Shown: positions 42,995 to 51,037 of the stretch, piece by piece
Position numbering within the stretch: position 1 is the first letter of the stretch
Layout: each line of letters begins with the position of its first letter
Origin: Paenibacillus_G filicis
Lineage (GTDB): Bacteria; Bacillota; Bacilli; Paenibacillales; NBRC-103111
Assembly (NCBI RefSeq): GCF_038070315.1
Contig: NZ_JBBPCC010000026.1
Span: forward strand, 52,613-116,612
Reading direction: 5' to 3'
DNA length: 64,000 nucleotides
Notes under the pieces: generated by a model
Databases searched by the model: none
Told to the model about the DNA's origin: nothing
The model's input: only the letters and a program-made list of their open reading frames with translations
Made by a program: the position numbers and the translations under genes

Positions 42995-43340
42995 ATTTGG
43001 TTTTATCGTGCCTTGTTCCAAAGGCCATCATTAATCACTCGAAGTCGCTCATTCCTGGGCGGCTTATTTATTTACGAGATTGTCTCATGAAGAACTCAGC
43101 GCTGTAGAAGTAAAGCCTATCTTTGAGGCCAACATTAAATACATAAAAAAGCGAACTTGGATTATAACCATACTTGTTAATTTATCAATATATTCATTCA
43201 AGAACGACCGTTCAAAATTATTCTTGACCGACCGTTCTTAATGTGTTAAATTAAGTGTACACATTTAAGAACGATTGTTCCAAATTGCTTGCGGGCGGTT
43301 GTTCTTGAATTGCTAGATTGCTTGGAAAGAAGGGAAATGG
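42995..43340. other. Regulatory spacer before the TetR gene
   Basis: About 345 bases with no gene. The left half shows nothing clear; the right half (43199-43306) carries four related operator-like dyads in front of the TetR-family gene. Confidence 0.6.
43199..43306. promoter_or_regulatory. Cluster of four TetR-type operator dyads
   Basis: Four variants of AAGAACGA-C/T-CGTTC occur: AAGAACGACCGTTC (43200-43213), GACCGACCGTTCTT (43226-43239), AAGAACGATTGTTC (43267-43280) and GGGCGGTTGTTCTT (43293-43306). Copies one and three are near-palindromes; two and four are the degenerate partners. They lie 35 to 140 bases before the TetR start, as expected for autoregulation. Confidence 0.7.
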
Positions 43341-43916
43341 ATGGTCAGAACAAGAGAGTTTGATGAAGATGCCGTTTTGCTTAAAGGCATGCGGTTATTC
43401 TGGGAACAAGGATATGAGAAAACATCCATGCAAGAACTAGTATCCCATATGGGGGTTCATAAGGGGAGCATGTATGCTACCTTTGGCGACAAGAAGTCCT
43501 TGTATGTAAGAGCATTGAAACACTATAGTGACAAGTTAGAGCAATCGTATAAGCTGCGTATAGCCGGCCTTTCTGCCAGGGAAGCAATTGAAATGTTGTT
43601 TGAAAGGGCAATTCATCCGGCAGAAGAAGAGGCCCCTGTGGGCTGCTTCATAGTGAATACAGCGGTTGAGTTGGCACAAAATGATGCTGAAGCAAGAGAT
43701 TGTGTTCATCAGTTCTGGGATTTCACGGAACATTTAATACGTGACCTTCTTATAGAAGGTCAACAAACGGGGGAAATTTCCAAGGCGCTTAATGCAGAAT
43801 GGCTTTCTCAATATTTCAACAATGCATTGATAGGACTTCGCGTTATGGCTAAAACCACAACAGACAGGGAGAAATTACATCAAATTATTCAAATAAATCT
43901 ATCAGTATTAGAGTGA
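43341..43916 (+). CDS. TetR/AcrR-family transcription regulator
   Basis: A 191-residue repressor. The HTH is DAVLLKGMRLFWEQGYEKTS, followed by MQELVSHMGVHKGSMYATFGDKKSLYVRAL, both characteristic of the AcrR group close to NemR/ComR-type electrophile sensors. Cys in EEEAPVGCFIVNTAVELA (near residue 95) and in ARDCVHQFWDF are candidate redox sensors. AAAGAAGGG precedes ATG 43341. Operator-like dyads lie upstream; downstream genes in the same direction are a cysteine hydrolase and an aldo/keto reductase. Confidence 0.92.
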   Translation: MVRTREFDEDAVLLKGMRLFWEQGYEKTSMQELVSHMGVHKGSMYATFGDKKSLYVRALKHYSDKLEQSYKLRIAGLSAREAIEMLFERAIHPAEEEAPVGCFIVNTAVELAQNDAEARDCVHQFWDFTEHLIRDLLIEGQQTGEISKALNAEWLSQYFNNALIGLRVMAKTTTDREKLHQIIQINLSVLE

Positions 43917-44003
43917 TGATCTTTTAATGAAAAAGAGTGCAGACGAAATGAAAAGTTAAGTAAAAATGAAAGTTATCGATCAAGTGGAAGGGAATGAATA
44001 GCC

Positions 44004-44618
44004 ATGTCAAACGTATATGATCAAGCAACAACAGCGCTTCTTTTGGTTGACCCTTATAATGATTTCTTGTCACCGGAGGGCAAGAGTTTCTCTCGTGCTA
44101 AAGAAGTAGCGGATTCCGTAAATTTGCTCGAACATTTAAAAGAAATCCTCAACGCTGTTCGAGAAGCGAATATTCAAGTCTTTTTTGTTCCTCATCACAG
44201 ATCTGAACCGGATGATTTTGAAGATTGGATACACCCGACTCCGTATCAACTTCTTACTAAACAAAGACAGGTGTTTGCTAAAGGTTCATGGGGTGGGGAA
44301 TTTCATCCCGATTTTCAACCTCAGAAGGGAGATGTGATGATTAAAGAGCACTGGGCCAGCAGCGGATTCGCGAACACTGACTTGGATCATCAGCTTAAAA
44401 TGCATGGTGTACAAAAGATAATTATTATAGGCATGTTAGCCAATACATGCATTGAAGCGACTGCACGCTTCGGAATGGAGCTTGGCTACCATGTTACCCT
44501 TGTCAAAGATGCAACGGCTGCTTTTAGTAAAGAAGCTATGCATGCGGCGCATGAAATCAACGGCCCTACTTTTGCACATGCCATTCTAACAACAGAAGAA
44601 CTTCTTGCAGTGTTATAA
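44004..44618 (+). CDS. Isochorismatase-family cysteine hydrolase, copy 2
   Basis: Same length as copies 1 and 3 (204 residues), with triad Asp in LLVDPYNDF, Lys in VMIKEHW and Cys in ANTCIEATARFG. It differs mainly in residues 25-80, including LNAVREANIQVFFVPHHRSE and TPYQLLTKQRQVFAKG, which line the entrance region in this fold. GGAAGGGAA precedes the ATG. It lies 87 bases after the TetR gene and 74 before the aldo/keto reductase start. Confidence 0.9.
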   Translation: MSNVYDQATTALLLVDPYNDFLSPEGKSFSRAKEVADSVNLLEHLKEILNAVREANIQVFFVPHHRSEPDDFEDWIHPTPYQLLTKQRQVFAKGSWGGEFHPDFQPQKGDVMIKEHWASSGFANTDLDHQLKMHGVQKIIIIGMLANTCIEATARFGMELGYHVTLVKDATAAFSKEAMHAAHEINGPTFAHAILTTEELLAVL

Positions 44619-44692
44619 ATGAATGTATCTTGTATTCCTGGCGGCTGATCGCTTTCGCCAAAATCGACCTTAGATTAAAAGGAGAGATATAC

Positions 44693-45652
44693 ATGAAAAC
44701 CGTGCAGCTAAAAAAGACTCCTATTCCGGCTGTTGCTCTAGGTACCTGGTCTTGGGGAACCGGCGCCAACGGAGGGGACGCCGTTTTTGGGAATGCCCTG
44801 ATGGCCGAGGATCTACAGCCCATATTTAATGCGGCAATGAATGCTGGATTGAATCTTTGGGACACAGCCGCGGTTTACGGAATGGGAGCTTCGGAAGCGA
44901 TTCTAGGAACATTCATTAACGGGAGAGATGACGTCCTGATCTCAACGAAATTTACACCCCGTAGCGATCAGTCAGACGATGCTGTTGAGGAATCTTTCGC
45001 AGGGAGCCTGCAGCGCATGGATAAGGATCATGTCGATATCTATTGGATCCACAATCCGAAGGACGTTCAGCGTTGGACCTCCAAACTGATCCCGTTGATG
45101 AAAAGTGGAAAAATCAAATACGCAGGCGTATCCAATCATAATTTGGAAGAAATTAAACTCGCGGTGGACATTTTGGCTCAGGAAGGGCTGCAGCTCTCAG
45201 CCGTTCAAAATCATTACAGCCTGCTCTATCGTTCATCAGAGGAAGCAGGGATCATTGATTATTGTAAAGCCAATGATTTGCTCTTCTTCTCCTATATGGT
45301 CTTGGAGCAAGGGGCACTAACTGGAAAGTACCATGCCAAAAATCCTTTTAAGGCGGGGACCCGAAGAGGAGACGCTTTTGATGAAGAAGTACTTGCCAAA
45401 CTTGATAAACTTATAGAGTTCATGAGAGAACTCGGCTTACGGCATCAAGTCGAACCTGCAGAAATTGCTATTGCATGGGCAATCGCCAAAGGAACGGTAC
45501 CGATTATTGGGGTGACGAAATCATCGCATGTCACCAGCGCTCTTTCTGCCATGGAAATCAAGTTGACCCATAATGAAATCACAGATTTGGAACGAGCCGC
45601 GAAGTCGACCGATGTGGAAATTCGAGGTGCATGGGAAAATAGCATGATCTAA
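44693..45652 (+). CDS. Aldo/keto reductase
   Basis: NADPH-dependent carbonyl reductase with a TIM-barrel fold, 319 residues. The catalytic tetrad is visible: Asp and Tyr in NLWDTAAVYGMGASE, Lys in LISTKF and His in IYWIHNPKD. The cofactor loop is EIAIAWAIAKGTVPIIGVTK near residue 260. It resembles the YhdN/YajO group. I start at ATG 44693 with AAAGGAGAG; the frame extends upstream without a ribosome site. It sits between two cysteine hydrolase copies, so substrate may relate to theirs. Confidence 0.93.
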   Translation: MKTVQLKKTPIPAVALGTWSWGTGANGGDAVFGNALMAEDLQPIFNAAMNAGLNLWDTAAVYGMGASEAILGTFINGRDDVLISTKFTPRSDQSDDAVEESFAGSLQRMDKDHVDIYWIHNPKDVQRWTSKLIPLMKSGKIKYAGVSNHNLEEIKLAVDILAQEGLQLSAVQNHYSLLYRSSEEAGIIDYCKANDLLFFSYMVLEQGALTGKYHAKNPFKAGTRRGDAFDEEVLAKLDKLIEFMRELGLRHQVEPAEIAIAWAIAKGTVPIIGVTKSSHVTSALSAMEIKLTHNEITDLERAAKSTDVEIRGAWENSMI

Positions 45653-45792
45653 ATCATGATCCATAATTGTATCATTTTGGTCTTTCTTGGGATGGATAAT
45701 ACCATTACCGACAGGAGAAAATTTTAATTACAAATGTGAAAAAAGCGAATTAGAATTAACTACTTTGATAAATACAAAAGGAGTGCATACTC

Positions 45793-46407
45793 ATGACAAA
45801 AGTATATGATCAAACAACGACAGGACTTCTATTGGTTGACCCGTATAATGATTTTTTGTCAGAGGAAGGTAAGCTTTATCCTCGTACGAAAGAAGTATCG
45901 GAATCCGTTAACATGATCAAACATTTAAAAGAGACCGTTGAAGCTGCTCGTAAAGCCGGCATTCGTGTTTTTTATGTGCCTCATCACAGATCTGAGCTAA
46001 CGGATTTTGATTCTTGGCTGCATCCGACGCCTTATCAGCTTAAAGCAAAGCAAGGCCAGGTGTTTGCTAAAGACTCGTGGGGAGGGGAATTCCATCCTGA
46101 TTTTCAGCCTCAACAAGGCGATGTGATTATCAAAGAGCATTGGGGTAGCAGTGGATTCGCGAACACGGATCTGGATCATCAGTTGAAGATGCACGGCCTA
46201 CAAAAAATAATCGTTGTCGGTATGCTAGCCAATACATGTATCGAAGCGACCGCAAGATTCGGCATGGAGCTCGGCTACAATGTGACGCTTGTCAAAGATG
46301 CGACATCTGCTTTTACCAAAGAAGCGCTGCATGCGGCACATGAAATTAATGGTCCTACATTTGCCCATGCCATACTAACAACAGAAGAACTTCTTGCCAA
46401 GCTATAA
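45793..46407 (+). CDS. Isochorismatase-family cysteine hydrolase, copy 3
   Basis: Third 204-residue paralogue, with the full Asp-Lys-Cys triad (LLVDPYNDF, VIIKEHW, ANTCIEATARFG). It is closest in the N-terminal part to copy 1 (KAGIRVFYVPHHRSE) and in the ATAR-FGMELGY part to copy 2, a mosaic pattern that could come from gene conversion. AAAAGGAG precedes the ATG. The MFS exporter gene begins 35 bases downstream. Confidence 0.9.
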   Translation: MTKVYDQTTTGLLLVDPYNDFLSEEGKLYPRTKEVSESVNMIKHLKETVEAARKAGIRVFYVPHHRSELTDFDSWLHPTPYQLKAKQGQVFAKDSWGGEFHPDFQPQQGDVIIKEHWGSSGFANTDLDHQLKMHGLQKIIVVGMLANTCIEATARFGMELGYNVTLVKDATSAFTKEALHAAHEINGPTFAHAILTTEELLAKL

Positions 46408-46442
46408 CCAAAGTGCAGGCATAGATAAGGAAGTGTATCAAC

Positions 46443-47789
46443 ATGAATGACAAAGTTGTAATGCCGGTATGGACTTTCGGATTGTTCATTGTGTTAATGA
46501 ACACGACGATGTTTAATGTCTCTATTCCGAGCATTATTGGGGATATTGGCGTTTCGGCCTCCCTTGGTTCATGGATTATTTCAAGTTACTCCATTGGCTA
46601 TGCCTTATCGACCATGATTTATAGCCGGCTTTCTGACGTACTGCCGATCCGAAGATTATTGACGGTTGGACTAGTCATATTAGGTCTAGCATCTGTCTTC
46701 GGCATCTTTGTTACGAATTTTCAAGCCCTATTGTTCGCTAGAATTGCGCAATCTGCTGGGGCAGGTGTGACGGCGGGACTTGGTCTTGTTATCGCCAGCC
46801 GGTATATTCCTTATGAAAGACGAGGCCGAGCAATCTCCATGATTTCGGCTGGAGCTGCCATGGCATTCGGTATGGGTCCGATTGTCGGAGGGCTGATCAC
46901 CGAATATATGGGCTGGAACGGGTTATTCGGATTCACGAGTCTTGTGCTTGTACTTCTTCCGGTTTTACTGCGGCTGCTTCCCAAGGAGCAGCCAAAGCCA
47001 TTCCGGTTTGATATTCTGGGTGCCGTTCTGACTGTTGTCAACGCTGTGACAATCCTGACTGCTGTCACACAGCGATCATTCTTATGGCTGGCAGTCGGAA
47101 TCCTATCGGTCGCTGCTCATATCTGGCATCTAAGTCGAAAAAATGAATCTTTCATCAATCCGAAGCTCTTTGCAGAACCGAAGTATAGGAAACTCCTACT
47201 TGTCGGATTCAGTATTCTGATGCTGAATCTTGGGAATTTGTTTATCATGCCACTGGTACTTGCCAATCTATTCAAGGATTCACCACTGATCATTGGCCTA
47301 GTCATTGCCCCTGGAGCTATTTTTTCTGCCTTTCTAACGCGCTTTGTCGGTCGTTGGATTGATCGATATGGGAATATCCGTGTTCTTATTATAGGACATG
47401 TCGTTTTAGCCTTGGTTTTGATTGTATTTTGGGCGAATCTTGATATATCCCCGGCTGTAATATTGATTGGGTACTTATTCTTCTCGCCTGCCGCTTCTGC
47501 ATCGTTAGCATCATTAAATAATGAAACCTCTCGCATTTTGCCATCCAATTTGATTGGTTCTGGTATGGGGTTCATGCAGCTCATTCAGTTTTTCGGCGGT
47601 TCGTTTTCTGTTGCATTTTGCGGCATGCTGCTCGACTATCAAAAAAAAGGTTCACTTGTCCATGCTTATGAAACTGTGTATGCCGTCTTGATAGCAGTAA
47701 GTATTTGCTCGCTAATCTTACTGTTCCGGTATTTGCTGTCGAATCGCCAAACCGCTTCCTTGCGTGACAATGAGGCAAGAAGCACTTAA
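46443..47789 (+). CDS. MFS drug-type exporter
   Basis: Major facilitator with about 12-14 helices, 448 residues. The motif-A region between helices 2 and 3 reads YSRLSDVLPIRRLL, and the motif-C-like segment is GAAMAFGMGPIVGGLITEYM, marking drug:H+ antiporters of the DHA2/Tet-type. AGGAAG precedes the ATG. It is co-directional and 35 bases after hydrolase copy 3, so it may export the hydrolase product or the toxic substrate. A strong terminator follows. Confidence 0.9.
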   Translation: MNDKVVMPVWTFGLFIVLMNTTMFNVSIPSIIGDIGVSASLGSWIISSYSIGYALSTMIYSRLSDVLPIRRLLTVGLVILGLASVFGIFVTNFQALLFARIAQSAGAGVTAGLGLVIASRYIPYERRGRAISMISAGAAMAFGMGPIVGGLITEYMGWNGLFGFTSLVLVLLPVLLRLLPKEQPKPFRFDILGAVLTVVNAVTILTAVTQRSFLWLAVGILSVAAHIWHLSRKNESFINPKLFAEPKYRKLLLVGFSILMLNLGNLFIMPLVLANLFKDSPLIIGLVIAPGAIFSAFLTRFVGRWIDRYGNIRVLIIGHVVLALVLIVFWANLDISPAVILIGYLFFSPAASASLASLNNETSRILPSNLIGSGMGFMQLIQFFGGSFSVAFCGMLLDYQKKGSLVHAYETVYAVLIAVSICSLILLFRYLLSNRQTASLRDNEARST

Positions 47790-47815
47790 AAATGTCAAAC
47801 AAATTATAAATGATT

Positions 47816-47850
47816 ACTCGAGCACGGGACTCTTTGTTCCGTGCTCGAGT
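47816..47850 (+). terminator. Terminator after the MFS gene
   Basis: ACTCGAGCACGG and CCGTGCTCGAGT are perfect 12-base arms with an 11-base loop, followed by TCAATTTTCT. Confidence 0.85.
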
Positions 47851-47974
47851 TCAATTTTCTCATACTTGCACAAACGTCGAAAATATGGCCGCCTCTTCTT
47901 CTTTTTTCTTGAATAAACCCGGGTAAGTAACCTCATAATAACGAAGACCTAAAATGAAATGAGGAGGCTATTCG

Positions 47975-48511
47975 ATGTCCGGGATACGCCAAGATCTTAC
48001 GCTAACGCAATCTGTTTGTAGCCATGTTATCGACGTTCCTATTGAGAAAGTCGACATTGGGAAGTGGATATTTTCACTTTCAGATGCTGAGTATCAACGA
48101 TGCTGTCCGCCTGACCATATTGCAGTAGGCACCACCAAAACGGATGACGGTCGTCCAATGTCCATCAACGTAGAGACAATTGGCACCAGTTTGGCGGTAC
48201 AGCATTATGTAGGAGAGGTCGTCAATCATCATTTTTGCCGGATGGTCTCTACCTCCGATATTTTCCTTGCAAACGGAAGAACTCAAATGCAAGTCATATG
48301 GGAGCTTAGCGTAAAGTCCATCAACGACAATAAAACGGAATTTACTAATTCTGTAAAATCTCATCCTACTGAGGAGTTTTTGAAAATCATCGAGAGCCAG
48401 GGACTTACGTTCGAACAGGTCGCGAAGGACCGACAAAAAGTCGTAGAGGATCACAATGGACGCGAAACGCCGCTTTTTGCGGAAAGCATCGCACGTGCTG
48501 CGCAAGGTTAA
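47975..48511 (+). CDS. Unrecognised 178-aa protein, copy B (duplicated family)
   Basis: Paralogue of the protein at 42446 along its whole length, sharing EYQRCCPPDHIA, GRPMSINVE and CRMVST. Both copies keep the Cys-Cys pair near residue 43 and a Cys near residue 88, so these may be functional. GAGGAGG precedes the ATG. It lies behind the MFS terminator and has its own unit ending in a hairpin at about 48545-48612. Function is unknown; conserved association with cysteine hydrolases is the main clue. Confidence 0.75.
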   Translation: MSGIRQDLTLTQSVCSHVIDVPIEKVDIGKWIFSLSDAEYQRCCPPDHIAVGTTKTDDGRPMSINVETIGTSLAVQHYVGEVVNHHFCRMVSTSDIFLANGRTQMQVIWELSVKSINDNKTEFTNSVKSHPTEEFLKIIESQGLTFEQVAKDRQKVVEDHNGRETPLFAESIARAAQG

Positions 48512-48544
48512 TTGCAGTCGATAGTCTGGTTCTTCCGATTTGAG

Positions 48545-48612
48545 GCACCCCGTAGAATAGACATTGGAAAACCTCTGGTTTAATCCGATGAGATTCTAGG
48601 GTGTTTTTTTAT
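48545..48612 (+). terminator. Terminator after unknown-family copy B
   Basis: GCACCCCGTAGAAT (48545-48558) and ATTCTAGGGTG (48593-48603) pair with a small bulge around a 34-base loop, followed by a run of T residues. The stretch from there to about 48760 shows nothing else. Confidence 0.65.
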
Positions 48613-48764
48613 GGCGATATATACGTGAAGACGTATATGATAGTTTCACTCCAACTGGCAGGTAAGTCCGTATTTTAAGCATTTGAACCACTAGAACGAT
48701 GAGGATATGAGGAACCTAAGTCACAGGTATACTGCTAGACCTTCAAGCTGCGGAAAACAGATAG

Positions 48765-49204
48765 CGGTGTTCTGTTCCTGGTTTCTTTAAAGTAAATGGC
48801 AGGAAATTTTTTTCATTTGAACTGATTATGCGAGAAGAAGTGGCCAGTTTATTTGATGTTACAAGATTCAATGAAGCTATTATATATGATACGAATCATC
48901 CCTGGCAGACTATCCTAGCTGTGCTTGCAAAGCAAGATGGGGAAATTGTTGGTGTGGCAGGAGCAAGCAAAACTGTGCAAAATTGTGGCAAATTGGCATA
49001 GAAGTAATACCCAAATATCGTAATTTGGGATTGGCTAGTTATCTTGTAAACAGGTTATCTTTTGAAATATGGGGACATGGAGAGATACCGAGTTATGACG
49101 TAATCGCCAGTAACATTGCTTCACAGAGAGTAGCTCACCGATTAGGGTATTTTCCCGCATGGGTGTCTGATTGGCGATGCAATTTCGAAGGACTTGAACA
49201 GTAA
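48765..49204 (+). pseudogene. Broken GNAT acetyltransferase gene
   Basis: Two overlapping frames together encode one acetyltransferase C-terminal domain. The first frame (to about 48980) gives FNEAIIYDTNHPWQTILAVL, then GEIVGVAGASKT before a premature stop at 49001. The second frame gives LWQIGIEVIPKYRNLGLASYLVNRL and NIASQRVAHRLGYFPAW, the acetyl-CoA-binding and C-terminal family parts. The join lies at about 48965-48985, where an A-rich run (AGCAAAACTGTGCAAAA) may have slipped. No start codon or N-terminal domain precedes it, so the gene is also truncated at the 5' end. Confidence 0.85.
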
Positions 49205-49228
49205 TTGTATCTCAAGAAGCTTTAGACG

Positions 49229-49275
49229 CTTGAACGGCTGCTGCGGAGCAGCCGTTATTACTTTAAGGGCAGGAT
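49229..49275 (+). repeat. Hairpin repeat, copy 1
   Basis: The unit reads CTTGAACGGCTGCTGC, GGA, GCAGCCGTT, then ATTAC and a GGGCAGGAT end. It forms a stem AACGGCTGCTGC/GCAGCCGTT and lies 24 bases after the GNAT pseudogene. Copies 2 and 3 are at 49684 and 52350 in the same orientation. Confidence 0.85.
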
Positions 49276-49394
49276 AAGCTTGAACGGCAACTTCACATCT
49301 TGAATTAAACGAAAGGCTTTAAAATTCACGATTGTGATAAAATTGAAGGGGAAATAATCTGAATGCGTTATTTAAATGGATTAGGAGATGACGA

Positions 49395-49640
49395 ATGATA
49401 AATATCAGTATTCTTAGAGGACTATCCTATTCAGGTGCAGTTCAGTTGCTTCTCGGTGAAGGGTATCTGGAAGAAACGATAATTGAGCAAACGAGCGATG
49501 AATGCGATGTGTTATTTCATTACCCATTTACCCTATATGACGATAATAACAGAAAAATTGATCAAATCATTTGGGTCGAGTATTGTGTAAAAGTCGCTGA
49601 AGATGAGTACGTGGATCTAAGAAGCTTTTGGTCTAGGTAA
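49395..49640 (+). CDS. Hypothetical 81-aa protein
   Basis: A short soluble acidic protein, starting MINISILRGLSYSGAVQLLL and containing DQIIWVEYCVKVAEDEYVDL. A TAGGAGATG ribosome site lies at good spacing before the ATG. I recognise no family or motif. It is a single-gene unit immediately followed by hairpin repeat copy 2. Confidence 0.6.
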   Translation: MINISILRGLSYSGAVQLLLGEGYLEETIIEQTSDECDVLFHYPFTLYDDNNRKIDQIIWVEYCVKVAEDEYVDLRSFWSR

Positions 49641-49683
49641 TATTATGAGTGACACCTGATTCATTAAGCTAATGGAGACGATA

Positions 49684-49730
49684 CTTGAACGGCTGCTGCA
49701 GAGCAGCCGTTATTACGTTACGGGCAGGAT
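49684..49730 (+). repeat. Hairpin repeat, copy 2
   Basis: Same unit as copies 1 and 3, with A for G in the loop (CTGCAGAGCAG) and the tail TTATTACGTTACGGGCAGGAT. It lies 43 bases after the 81-aa gene. Confidence 0.85.
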
Positions 49731-49805
49731 TCTGGAGTAATGGATCAAATTTAGTATCAATTTAATATGCCTTTTTTCTTTCGTATTTTCCCCCTTGCAT
49801 GTGAC

Positions 49806-49822
49806 GTAAGGTTATCCCTTAC
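49806..49822. promoter_or_regulatory. Dyad operator in the wecB promoter
   Basis: GTAAGG-TTATC-CCTTAC is a perfect six-base-arm dyad 40 bases before the wecB start codon. Such dyads inside promoter spacers are typical of MerR-family binding sites, and the next gene but one encodes a MerR-type protein. The link is inferred. Confidence 0.5.
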
Positions 49823-49861
49823 TCTTGGTTACAGTACACGAATTAAAAGGGGGAACGTACA

Positions 49862-51019
49862 ATGCCTCAACGCAAAAAAATAATGGTGATTTTCGGAACC
49901 CGTCCAGAAGCAACCAAAATGGGACCAGTAGTCCAAGAGCTTAGAAATCATCCCGAGTGGTTTGAAACGAAGGTGATTGTGACAGGACAACAAAAGGAGC
50001 AGCTCTATCAAGCACTTTCTCATTTTGATATCCAACCCGATGTCGACCTGACCCTTATGAAAGAACAACAAACGCTTGCCTATATTACATCTGCAGCCAT
50101 TTCAGGCTTAGATTCAATTATTTCCGAAGAAAGGCCAGATCTAATATTAATACACGGGGATACTCAAACCACATTATGTGGCGGTTTGGTCGCCTTCTTC
50201 CATAAAATAAAGGTCGGTCATATAGAGGCAGGATTACGTTCACACAACAAGCACTCTCCTTGGCCGGAAGAAATAAACAGAAAACTCGTGGACGTGGTTA
50301 CCGATTTTTTGTTTGCCCCCACAATGATTAGTAGAGATAACCTGCTTAAAGAAGGCTTCAGGGAGAGCAGTGTATTTGTATCAGGTCAAACGGCTATTGA
50401 TACCGCAATAAAAACGAATCGTTCAGATTATACGTTTACCGAAGGTAAATTAACTCAGATTATAAATCAAAAGGGCAAAGTCATAACAATGACAGTCCAT
50501 CGGAAAGAAAATTATGGTGCTCCCATGCTCCAAATGTTTCGTGCCATACGACGTATTGCCGATGATCATCCAGATATTTCAATTATTTACCCAGTTCATT
50601 TGAGCCCAATCGTTCGAGAGACGGCCTTCAAAACCCTATCGGGGCATGAAAGAATTCATTTACTTGATCCGATAAATTATCCTGACATGATTAATTTGAT
50701 ATCCCGTTCCTATCTACTATTAAGTGATTCCGGAGGGGTGCAGGAAGAAGCTCCTGTATTTCATAAACCACTTGTTCTAATGCGTGATACGACTGAACGC
50801 CCCGAGGCTGTTTCTACTAAGGCTGTTTATCTCGCAGGGACGAAAGAAGAGGACATCTATGCGGTAACAAAGAGGCTTCTTACGGATAAAAGTTTTTATA
50901 ACACCATGCAAAATGCCGTAAATCCTTTTGGTGATGGGGAAGCTTCGAGACGTATTGTACAATATATTGCTCATCATTTTGGGTTTATTTCTGAGGTTCC
51001 CGAACAATTTAATGCCTGA
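49862..51019 (+). CDS. wecB: UDP-N-acetylglucosamine 2-epimerase (non-hydrolysing)
   Basis: Interconverts UDP-GlcNAc and UDP-ManNAc for wall-polymer or capsule synthesis. The 385 residues show VIFGTRPEATKMGPVVQEL at the start, LILIHGDTQTTLCG, VGHIEAGLRSHNKHSPWPEE with active-site Glu and His, and the UDP site LLSDSGGVQEEAPVFHKP. AAAGGGGGAAC precedes the ATG. It is likely an extra, accessory copy because no other polysaccharide gene surrounds it. It is followed 18 bases later by the MerR-methyltransferase gene. Confidence 0.95.
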   Translation: MPQRKKIMVIFGTRPEATKMGPVVQELRNHPEWFETKVIVTGQQKEQLYQALSHFDIQPDVDLTLMKEQQTLAYITSAAISGLDSIISEERPDLILIHGDTQTTLCGGLVAFFHKIKVGHIEAGLRSHNKHSPWPEEINRKLVDVVTDFLFAPTMISRDNLLKEGFRESSVFVSGQTAIDTAIKTNRSDYTFTEGKLTQIINQKGKVITMTVHRKENYGAPMLQMFRAIRRIADDHPDISIIYPVHLSPIVRETAFKTLSGHERIHLLDPINYPDMINLISRSYLLLSDSGGVQEEAPVFHKPLVLMRDTTERPEAVSTKAVYLAGTKEEDIYAVTKRLLTDKSFYNTMQNAVNPFGDGEASRRIVQYIAHHFGFISEVPEQFNA

Positions 51020-51037
51020 TATACCGGAGGAAATGGA

